64,000 nt of DNA from Inia geoffrensis (Eukaryota; Chordata; Mammalia; Artiodactyla; Iniidae), in NCBI GenBank assembly GCA_036417435.1, contig CM070919.1, positions 30,815,318 to 30,879,317 of the forward strand. Reading direction: 5' to 3'. The first letter of the stretch is position 1; each line of letters opens with the position of its first letter. Below the pieces are notes generated by a model. That model was not told where the DNA came from, did not search any database, and saw only the letters and a program-made list of their open reading frames with translations. Shown in pieces: positions 12,058 to 21,300 of the stretch. Both the position numbers and the translations under genes were made by a program.

Positions 12058-14484
12058 CCAACAAACAAAAGCCCAGGACCAGATGGCTTCACAGCTGAAT
12101 TCTATCAAGCATTTAGAGAAGAGCTAACACCTATCCTTCTCAAACTCTTCCAAAACATAGCAGAGGGAGGAACACTCCCCAATTCCTTCTACGAGGCCAC
12201 CATCACCTTGATACCAAAACCAGACAAGGATGTCACAAAGAAAGAAAACTACAGGCCAATATCACTGATGAACATAGATGCAAAACTCCTCAACAAAATA
12301 CTAGCAAACAGAATCCAACAGCACATCAAAAGGATCATACACCATGATCAAGTGGGGTTTATTCCAGGAATGCAAGGATTCTTCAATATACGCAAATCTA
12401 TCAATGTGATAAACCATATTAACAAATTGAAGGAGAAAAACCATATGATCATCTCAATAGATGCAGAGAAAGCTTTTGACAAAATTCAACACCCATTTAT
12501 GATAAAAACCCTACAGAAAGTAGGCATAGAGGGACCTTTCCTCAACATAATAAAGGCCATATATGACAAACCCACAGCCAACATCATCCTCAATGGTGAA
12601 AAACTGAAAGCATTTCCACTAAGATCAGGAACAAGACAAGGTTGCCCACTCTCACCACTCTTATTCAACATAGTTTTGGAAGTTTTAGCCACAGCAATTA
12701 GAGAAGAAAAGGAAATAAAAGGAATCCAAATCGGAAAAGAAGAAGTAAAGCTGTCACTGTTTGCAGATGACATGATACTATACATAGAGAATCCTAAAGA
12801 TGCTACCAGAAAATTACTAGAGATAATCAATGAATTTGGTAAAGTAGCAGGATACAAAATTAATGCACAAAAATCTCTGGCATTCCTATATACTACTGAT
12901 GAAAAATCTGAAAGTGAAATCAAGAAAACACTGCCATTTACCATTGCAACAAAAAGAATAAAATACCTAGGAATAAACCTACCTAGGGAGACAAAAGACC
13001 TGTATGCAGAAAATTATAAGACACTGATGAAAGAAATTAAAGACGATACAAATAGATGGAGGGATATACCATGTTCTTGGATTGGAAGAATCAACATTGT
13101 GAAAATGACTCTCCTACCCAAAGCAATCTATAGATTCAATGCAATCCCTATCAAACTGCCACTGGCATTTTTCACAGAACTAGAACAAAAAATTTCTCAA
13201 TTTGTATGGAAACACAAAAGACCCCGAATAGCTAAAGCAATATTGAGAGCGAAAAACGGAGCTGGAGGAATCAGGCTCCCTGACTTCAGACTATACTACA
13301 AAGCTACAGTAATCAAGACAGTATGGTACTGGCACAAAAACAGAACGATAGATCAATGGAACAGAATAGAAAGCCCAGAGATAAACCCACGCACATATGG
13401 ACACCTTATCTTTGATAATGGTGGCAGGAATATACAGTGGAGAAAGGACAGCCTCTTCAATAAGTGGTGCTGGGAAAACTGGACAGCTACATGTAAAAGT
13501 ATGAGCTTAGATCACTCCCTAACACCATACACAAAAATAAGCTCAAAATGGATTAAAGACCTAAATGTAAGGCCAGAAACTATCAAACTTTTAGAGGAAA
13601 ACATAGGCAGAACACTCTATGACATAAATCACAGCAAGATCCTTTTTGACCCACCTCCTAGAGCAATGGAAATAAAAACAAAAATAAACAAATGGGACCT
13701 AATGAAACTTCAAAGCTTTTGCACAGCAAAGGAAACCATAAACAAGACCAAAAGACAACCCTCAGAATGGGAGAAAATATTTGCAAATGAAGCAACTGAC
13801 AAAGGATTAATCTCCAAAATTTACAAGCAGCTTATGCAGCTCAATAACAGAAAAACAAACAACCCAATCCAAAAATGGGCAGAAGACCTAAATAGACATT
13901 TCTCCAAAGAAGATATGCAGACTGCCAACAAACACATGAAAGAATGCTCAACATCATTAATCATTAGAGAAATGCAAATCAAAACTACAATGAGATATCA
14001 TCTCACACCAGTTACAATGGCCATCATCAAAAAATCTAGAAACAATAAATGCTGGAGAGGGTGTGGACAAAAGGGAACCCTCTTGCACTGCTGGTGGGAA
14101 TGTGAATTGGTTCAGCCACTATGGAGAACAGTATGGAGGTTCCTTAAAAAACTAAAAATAGAACTACCATATGACCCAGCAATCCCACTACTGGGCATAT
14201 ACCCTGAGAAAACCAAAATTGAAAAAGAGGCGTGTACCAAAATGTTCATCGCAGCTCTATTTACAATAGCCCGGAGATGGAAACAACCTAAGTGCCCATC
14301 GTCAGATGAATGGATAAAGAAGATGTGGCACATATACACAATGGAATATTACTCAGCGTTAAAAAGAAACGAAATTGAACTATTTGTAATGAGGTGGATA
14401 GACCTCGAGTCTGTCATACAGAGTGAAGTAAGTCAGAAAGACAAAGACAAATACCGTATGCTAACACATATATATGGAATTTAA
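10422..14484 (+). pseudogene. L1 ORF2p (endonuclease / reverse transcriptase), split by a SINE
   Basis: ORF2 encodes the nicking endonuclease and reverse transcriptase for target-primed insertion. The frame is open from 10422 into the SINE (stop at 11844-11846) and open again, shifted by one, from the SINE to 14484. Removing the 244-bp insertion gives 3819 bp, that is 1272 codons plus stop, close to the human 1275. Endonuclease residues equivalent to E43, D145 and H230 fall at E42 (QETHF), D144 (GDFN) and H229 (SDHN). The RT motif FADD lies at 12760-12771 (residue about 699). The C-terminal zinc knuckle C-X3-C-X7-H-X4-C starts near residue 1129. As it stands, the upstream part could still yield endonuclease plus linker (474 aa) without RT, so the element is not autonomous. 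Confidence 0.95.
11820..12050 (+). mobile_element. CHR-2-like SINE inserted in L1 ORF2
   Basis: It begins GGCTTCCCTGGTGGCGCAGTG and carries a Pol III A-box-like TGGCGCAGTGGTTGAG and B-box-like GGTTCGTGCC, a GC-rich body and a long pure A tail (about 12013-12053). The target duplication TAAAAATCTTCCAACA is at 11804-11819 and recurs ending at 12063 (its left edge merges with the A tail). The net insertion is 244 bp, which shifts the L1 frame by one. The long uninterrupted tail indicates a recent event, later than the host L1. Like other SINEs it would have used L1 machinery. Confidence 0.95.
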
Positions 14485-14876
14485 GAAAAAAAAATGTTAT
14501 GAAGAACCTAGGGGTAAGACAGGAATAAAGACACAGACCTACTGGAGAACGGACTTGAGGATATGGGGAGGGGGAGGGGTGAGCTATGAGAGGGCGAGGG
14601 AGGGGCATGGACATATATATACTAACAAACGTAAGGTAAATAGCTAATGGGAAGCAGCCGCTTGGCACAGGGATATCAGCTCGGTGCTTTGTGACTGCCT
14701 GGAGGGGTGGGATAGGGAGAGAAGGAAGGAGGGAGACGCAAGAGGGAAGAAATATGTGAACGTCTGTATATATATAACTGATTCACTTTGTTATAAAGTA
14801 GAAACTGACACACTATTGTAGAGCAATTTTAACCCAATAAAGATGTTAAAAAAAATAAATAAATAAAAATAAAAAT

Positions 14877-14909
<33 letters not shown>
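14485..14909 (+). other. L1 3' UTR, G-rich tract and poly(A) tail
   Basis: Non-coding end of the younger L1. A G-rich stretch around 14562-14605 (several runs of three to five Gs) could form a G-quadruplex, a recurring L1 3' UTR feature. AATAAA occurs at about 14835, followed by an A-rich tail with AAAT variants and then a pure A run (about 14879-14909). It ends exactly at the second copy of the target duplication. Confidence 0.9.
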
Positions 14910-14911
<2 letters not shown>

Positions 14912-16605
14912 AAGATACAAAAATCTCAATAAAATACCAGTACTAAATTGAATTCAGCAGCACATTAAAAGAATCATTCACCATAATCACATGGGATTTA
15001 TCATTGGGATGCAAAGATGGTTAATAACATGCAAATCAATAAATGTGATACATCAAGTTAACAGAATGAAAGATAAAAATCATGCAATCATCTAAATAGA
15101 TGCAGAAAAAGCATTTGACAAAATTTAACGTTCATTCATGATAAAATCTTGTAACACCTTAAGTATAGATGGAAAGTATTTCAATATAATGAAGGCCATA
15201 TATGACAAACCCACAGCCAAAATCATACTCAGTGGTGAAAGGTTACAAGTTTTCACTCTAAGATCAGGCACAAGACAAGGGTGCCCACTCTCACCACTCT
15301 TATTCAACATGGTACTGGAATCCCTAGCCAGAGAAATCAAGCAAAAAAAAGAAATTAAAAGCTTTCAGAGTTGGAAAGCAACAAGTAAAACTGTCTCTAT
15401 TTTCAGATGACATTTTATATATAGGAAATTCTAAAGAGTCCACCAAAAAACTGTAAGACCTAGTCAATGAATTCAGTAAAGTTGCAGGATAGAAAATCAA
15501 CATGTGAAAATCAGTAGTGTTTCTATACACTAACAAAGAATTAGCTGAAAAGAAAATATAAAAAGAAATTCTACTTAAAATAGCATCAAAAATTAAAATA
15601 ATAAAATGCTTTTGGCATAGAAGCAGATGCAGAGACCAAAGGAAGAGAATAGAGAGTCCAAAAATAAATCTCTGCATATACAGTCAACTAATGCTTGACG
15701 AGGGAGCCAAGAATACTCAGTGAGGAAATGACAGTCTCTCCAGCAAGTGGTATTGGGAAAACTGCATAATCACATGCAGAACACTGAAATTGTGCCCCTA
15801 CTTTACACCACTCACAAAAAATTAACTTGAAATGAATTAAAGACTTAAACATAAGACCTTATTCCATAAAATTCCTAAAAGAAAACAGGGAAAAATCTCC
15901 TTGACATTTTCTTGGCAACGATTTTTTGGATATGACACCACAAGCACAATCAACAAAAGCAAAAATTAACAAGCAGGACTACATCAAACTAAAAAGCTCT
16001 GCACAGCAAAAGAAACAATCTACAAAAATAAAAAGGCAATCTACACAATGGGAGAAAATATTTGCAAATGATATATCAGATAAGGGTTAATATTTATAAA
16101 TATATAAAGAACTCATACAACTCAATAACAAAAACCTAATAACCCAATTAAAAAAAAAATGAACAGAGGAACTAAACAGAAATTTTTCCAAACATACAAA
16201 TGACCAACAGGTACGTGAAAAGAGTCTCAACATCACTAACCATCAGGAAATGCAGATCAAAACCACAGTGAAAGATTACTTCACACCTATTACAATGGCT
16301 GTCATCAAGAAGGCAAGTAATAACAAGTGCTGGCGAGGATGTGGAGAAAAGAGAACCTTTGTGCACTGTTGGTGGGATGTAAAATGGTGCAGCCACTATG
16401 GAAAAGCGTGGAGGTCCCTCAGAAAAGTAAAAATAGAGTTACCCTATGATCCAGCAATCCCACTTTGGGGCATATATACAAAGGAAATGAAATCAGGATC
16501 TTGAAGAATTATCCGCATTCCCGTGATCTTTCCAGCATTATTCACAATAGCCAAGATATGACAACAACCCAAGTGTCCATCAGCAGATGAATGGATAAAG
16601 AAGAT

Positions 16606-16645
<40 letters not shown>

Positions 16646-17165
16646 CACAATGAAATATTATTCAGCCATGAGAAAAAAAATGAAATCCTGCCATTTGCAA
16701 CAGCATGGACGTACCTGGAGGGCATTATGCTAAGTGAGATGAGTCTGACAGAGAAAGACAAATAGTGTGTGATCTCACTTTGATGTGGAATCTAAAAAGC
16801 CAAACTCATCAAAACAGAGGGTAGAATGGTGGCTACCAGGGGCTGGGAATGGGGGAATTGGGGAGATGCTGTTTCAGGGTACAAACTTACAACCAGTAGA
16901 TAAGCAAGTTCTGGAGATCTAATGGGCAACATAGTGATTATAGTCAACAACACTGTATGATAAACCTCAAAGTCATAGGAAACTACATCTTAATTGTTCT
17001 CGCTACACAGAAGAAATGATAATTATGTGACCTAACAGAGGTGTCAGCTAACACTATGGTGGCAATCACACCGCAATACATAAATGTATCACATCAACAC
17101 CTCGTACACCTTAAAGTTACAATGTTATATGTCAACTGTATCTCAATTTTTCAAAATAAATAAAA
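14910..17165 (+). mobile_element. Old L1, 3' portion (continuation of 6271-7308)
   Basis: Sequence resumes exactly where the old L1 stopped, through degenerate reverse transcriptase and the C-terminal region (WRGCGEK-type zinc knuckle near 16330). It has many stops, and roughly 370 bp appear deleted near 15605-15620 (it jumps from the KYLGI-equivalent to the WYWHKN-equivalent). The 3' UTR, with GGGGCTGGGAATGGGGGAATTGG and a TGTATCTCAATTTTTCAAAATAAA end, resembles mid-age L1MA-type elements. A (TG)n microsatellite (about 16603-16642) lies inside it. Confidence 0.88.
16603..16642 (+). repeat. (TG)n microsatellite
   Basis: About 19-20 uninterrupted TG units within the old L1 3' end. A long pure dinucleotide run such as this is likely to be length-polymorphic. 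Confidence 0.95.
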
Positions 17166-17460
17166 TAAACTCATTAGTTAATAAACATGTAAATGATCAA
17201 AAGTAGTCATAATAGAAGACATAAAAGTATATAAAATTTTTCTGTAAAAAGCTGATATCACATATAAAAATGAAAATGAAAAAATGAAGTGAAAATGAAA
17301 AAATAAGTAAATTTAGATAAATGTGTCATTAGCCATTGATCAGAGGTCAATTAACTTCAGATAAACTGGTTTTAGGTCAATTGGTTATTGGCCAAATGCA
17401 TATACTTAGGCTTTCTATACTTTGTTTCTATATGGTAGGGCAGGGGGAAAGGTTAGGGAT
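17166..17460. other. Unassigned AT-rich DNA
   Basis: A short AT-rich stretch between the old L1 end and a SINE. It contains AAAATGAA-type short repeats around 17270-17310 and nothing else recognised. Confidence 0.5.
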
Positions 17461-17475
17461 CTCTTTACGCTTTTG

Positions 17476-17635
17476 TTTTCTTCCCCCAAAATTTATTCTC
17501 TTATTTATTTATTTTTTAAAAATTTTTTTGGTCATGCCAGGCACGTGGGATCTTAGTTTCCTGACCAAGGATTGAACCCGCACCCTCTGCATTGGAAGCA
17601 CGGAGTCTTAACCACTGGACCACCAGGGAAGTCCC
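17476..17635 (-). mobile_element. CHR-type SINE, antisense, shortened
   Basis: It ends with the reversed SINE head ACCACTGGACCACCAGGGAAGTCC and has a T-rich start (TTATTTATTTATTTTTTAAAA). Most of the internal body is missing compared with the copy at 1712-1996. A near-perfect target duplication, ctctttacgctttt (17460 region) and ctctttaagctttt (17636 region), supports a single insertion of a short or internally deleted copy. Confidence 0.85.
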
Positions 17636-17639
17636 TCTT

Positions 17640-18225
17640 TAAGCTTTTGGCATATAGTGTTTAGACAATACATGGCTACTGAGGAAATACTGTGCTCTTT
17701 ATTTGACTCTCCTGATCTCATCAATCTTGTCATGTGGGACAGTTACACAAAGGATTAATAACAAATGAGAAAATTTTAGTTTTCAATGTGAACTAAGTGT
17801 ATTTACCTTTCAGATGCTACTAAGAACATAGTACATGTGTGATACCAGCCTCTCTTTTAAAGGAACACCTTAAAAATACAGCTTCTTTTTTTTTTTTTTT
17901 TCAGAAACGGTCCGTAGGCAATTATTTTATCCATCTTGTGGAAAAGAGTTTGCTGCAGAAGAGCTCCCTTGCAATTCAGAAGACTTTGGTAACAAGGACT
18001 ATTACACTCAGTGACCCTTTAAAAGGTGACTGGCCAAAGATACTGACCTCTGAGAAATTTGAGAGCCCATAGAAAAAGTAAAGGATTAGCCATCTGGTCT
18101 CCAGTAGTGAGGTTAATTTGTCACCAAATTAGGGAGTTCAGGGCTTGGAAATATTCCAGCGGAAGCTGTTTTATTTTCTTACTTGTTAAGCTCCACTGAC
18201 TAAAAGGAACCTCAGTCTCCAGAAG
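17640..18225. other. Upstream region of the defensin gene
   Basis: No repeat recognised. A palindromic GGAAATATTCC at 18147-18157 resembles a kappaB-type half-site pair, about 130 bp 5' of the defensin start codon. Defensin promoters often carry NF-kappaB sites, but this match is not to the strict consensus, so regulatory meaning is only a suggestion. Confidence 0.4.
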
Positions 18226-18236
18226 TAAATAAAAGG
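18226..18236 (+). promoter_or_regulatory. TATA-like box of the beta-defensin gene
   Basis: The sequence AATAAAAGGCC lies about 55-60 bp before the ATG at 18288. A start site 25-30 bp downstream would give a 5' UTR of roughly 30 bases, as in compact defensin genes. The ATG itself has a GCC immediately upstream, a favourable initiation context. Confidence 0.6.
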
Positions 18237-18287
18237 CCCTGAATCCTGCTATTCCTGATTATTCACTTCTCTACCGGGCATTCAGCC

Positions 18288-18345
18288 ATGAGACTCCATT
18301 TACTGCTTTCTGCTCTCCTCCTCTCTTTGACTATAATTCCAAAAG
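18288..18345 (+). other. DEFB130: DEFB130 exon 1 (coding part)
   Basis: ATG to the last exonic base, 58 nt, followed by the donor AAAAG|GTAAGA. Reading on past the donor gives a 64-codon frame that is intron read-through, not protein. Confidence 0.93.
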
Positions 18346-21300
18346 GTAAGACGGTGAATAACTGTAGAGGCAGGTTTCTTAGGAGACCTACTTGGATGTG
18401 TAATTATACTGTGGCCATCTTAACTCAGACCCTAATGCACAGTCTTAGGGTTGAGGAAGTCCAACATGATCATCTTCCTTAGAACTGATGAGGCCAAAAT
18501 TGTGAAGCGGGACAAGGATTTCCATCAACAGAAAATGAGTTCCAAAAGCTCCATGATTAGAAAAGGGGGCTCAAGCCGATGTGGAAGTAGAGAAGCTTTG
18601 ACACGTGCCATCAGGCTCAGCATGCAAATCGAGCCGCTTTTACAACGTCCCCCACCTCCAAAAAGGAGAGTGAAAGCGGCGGCTACTGGGTCAGACGTGG
18701 TTAGTGAATGGAAGTGATGCAGTCTGTTGGTGAGGGAATATTTTTGAATGGCAGAAATTAGGCGCATAATACAGAGCTCAACAAAAGAGAATTATATCAA
18801 GTTATTAATAGGGAGCTGAGGAATTTGGAAAAAGCATGGATTTGGGACGGCGCGTCAATGGCAAAATTTTAAGCAGAACGCAAAATAGGAAGGGAGCATT
18901 TTAACAACCTGAGTTACATCCTTGGTGGTCATGATGGAGAAGTTGGAATATTAAAGTGTAGACTTACCGGGAAAAGGGAGCATGGCCATTTTCAGGCTGA
19001 TTCATTCAGATCCTTGTAAAAACTAAGATTGTTTTCTCCACTGTTGATGTCAGGATGTTCACATCCCTCAAAATAACATCTGTGTTCACTGAACATAGAT
19101 TAAGTCTGGGTAACTCTCCCTCTTCCTTGATTCATCTATAAGATTCTTTCAAATACAATCAAAGACATTTATGTATGTTGAAATGTTTGATCTTTGCCTA
19201 ATCTATGAATATCTTGGGATCTATCTGATGTACAGCTGCCCCCTCTTGAAGGAGTTCACGTACTTCTCACCTGACCCTCAGTTCTGTCAGAAGAAGACAC
19301 ACTTGTAGCGACAGCTAATGTAAAATTATATGATGTCAATGACTTAAAATTAGAAGGAAATTTAATGGTTAATTCTTTAATTTTACAGATAAGAGAATCC
19401 ATGTCCACATAAAGAGTACGATTTCACTCAGGTCACATAGGTAGTGGCCTCACTGCAGCTGGAACCAAGTATTTTTAATCTGGGTCAGCATTGTTTCCAT
19501 CGATCTAAGGGTGTAGGTATGCCCATAAAGTGGTAACCCTAATTTCTGTCAGGCTGTTTACCTCAAAGTCCCCTAATTAGACACTGAAGAACCTAAGGAG
19601 ATTTTCAAGTTTCCTCTTGGGGAAGTTACAATGTTTTTGAAACATGTTACTTCACTTACCTCTAAATTCTTTTTCTTCAGTGTTTGTGGTAGGCATGTTG
19701 AATCGGCTTAACATTCTGGCATTATTATTGGGATGACTTACACTAGTCTTTAGATTTTCCTGATCTTTGTTCTTAAAATCATATAATGGTGATAATCAGA
19801 CTGCTGAAAGCACTTGGTTCAAGATAATTATGTGTGCATGGTTGTTGAGTGAATTTTTTTTTTTTTTCTCATGCTTGCTTTCCACCACCTAAGCTAAATT
19901 CAACTCAACATAAATGACTGTCTCCATCCAGTGTCATACACCATGTTATGGGCCTTTTTTTTTTCAAGGTTAAGGAGGAATACTTCTGGAAGTAAAGATC
20001 GAGCCAAAGGTCACCATTACAGTGGGAAAGTGATATGGCAGTGGTTCATTCTCAGAGTGGAAAACAATTCAAGAAAAAGGCTGTCCTAGAGCAAAGGCCA
20101 GACATAACTGACAGGAAAACAGGACTCCAAGAAATCTAGGCCTAAGGTTTAGAGAAGTTCCTATGGTAATAACAAGACTGGACACCCATAAATACAATTG
20201 TACATCCAACAGTGGGTGGCTAAATAGTTAAAAATAGGCTGGAGCCAAGAAGTTTTAGAAGGAATAACGGACAGAAAATGTGCGTGCAGTCAAAGAATAC
20301 TTAACTGCATTCAATGGTAAGAAATGTGTACTGAGCATCTGCTACTTTCCATGGGCTGCGTGAGATACCCAAGATACATTGGGAAACGAAAGGAAGACTG
20401 TCTTCCCTCAGTAGAGAAGACAGACATTAGGCAAATGATTACAAATGCATCTGTAAGTTATACATTTTAATAAGTACAATGAAAAGGAACAGAGTATTCT
20501 GAGTGCCTGAAACATGCGGTCATCGTCAATCTGCAACACCCGGGAAAAGTTCATTGAGGCGTGCCTTTTGAGCGAAAACGGGAAGATAAGTGTTCATTGA
20601 TGAACCCCTTGCAAGGAGACCTCAACACTCCTGGCAGAGAAGGAAGCCGGTGCAATGCGCCTGATGCAGAAGAAACCACAGTGTGTTTAAGGAACTGCAA
20701 GAAGGCCACGGCAGAAGAGCACTAGTTTATACCAGAAAATGTGCCAAGCACCTCATGGAATTAGGCCACAGTGAAAGCTGCATGGCACCAAGGCTCAGTC
20801 TGCAGGGACACTTCAAGAACAGGGAGGGCAAGGCTACTAGACTTTGTGCCGGGAGTGGTGATAACGAGTATCTCCATCACCAGGGGTGGGTCTCGGTTTA
20901 TGCCTGAAGTAGGAACATCTATGGGTTCTAGGTGGCCTATGAGCCTGATAGGTCTTTCCTTTTGTTTCACTACCTCCACTATTCTTTCTTCAGAGTTTCT
21001 CTTCCTGGTTCTGCCATAGAAGGAGTTTCAAGTTTAGAGTAGCTTCCTTCTTTTCTAATCTTGAGATAATCACTCTTTGAGGTACACACATAGAATGAAG
21101 CCCGAGAAACCACCAGCAACTGTGTGGAAATAGATAAATGGTATCAATAACAATCATGAGAAATTAGGAAATCAAAATTCCTAACTTTTCAATCTGATAA
21201 TTTCTGTGGTCCAAAGGTAAATAAATGTCTGATCTGTCTAGGTGGATTCTCTAAGTCATAATGTTTAGACTTGAAAATATGCACTGTCTGAAATCTCTGT

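Larger units (their letters stand above)
7309..14909 (+). mobile_element. Full-length younger L1 retrotransposon inserted in an old L1
   Basis: A complete L1: 5' UTR (7309-9457) starting with the AAGATGGCGG motif typical of full-length cetartiodactyl L1 5' ends, ORF1 (9458-10363), 58-bp inter-ORF gap, ORF2 (10422-14484, interrupted by a SINE), 3' UTR and poly(A). The 18-bp perfect target duplication TAAAGATACAAAAATCTC at 7291-7308 and 14910-14927 defines the insertion. Total 7601 bp including 244 bp from the SINE event, so about 7.36 kb before it. Open ORFs and a long A tail indicate a geologically recent copy. It landed in the homologous reverse-transcriptase region of the older L1. Confidence 0.96.

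Noticed and set aside
11730..12108. Antisense frames of 101-120 codons with poly-Phe over the SINE in ORF2
   Set aside because: They are readings of the SINE and its A tail; the same protein-like string recurs at other SINE copies (25838-26180, 55324-55566, 57564-57893).
18288..18482. 64-codon unspliced frame starting MRLHLL as a complete small protein
   Set aside because: Only the first 58 bases are coding. The rest is intron after a consensus donor, and the family's exon structure explains it.
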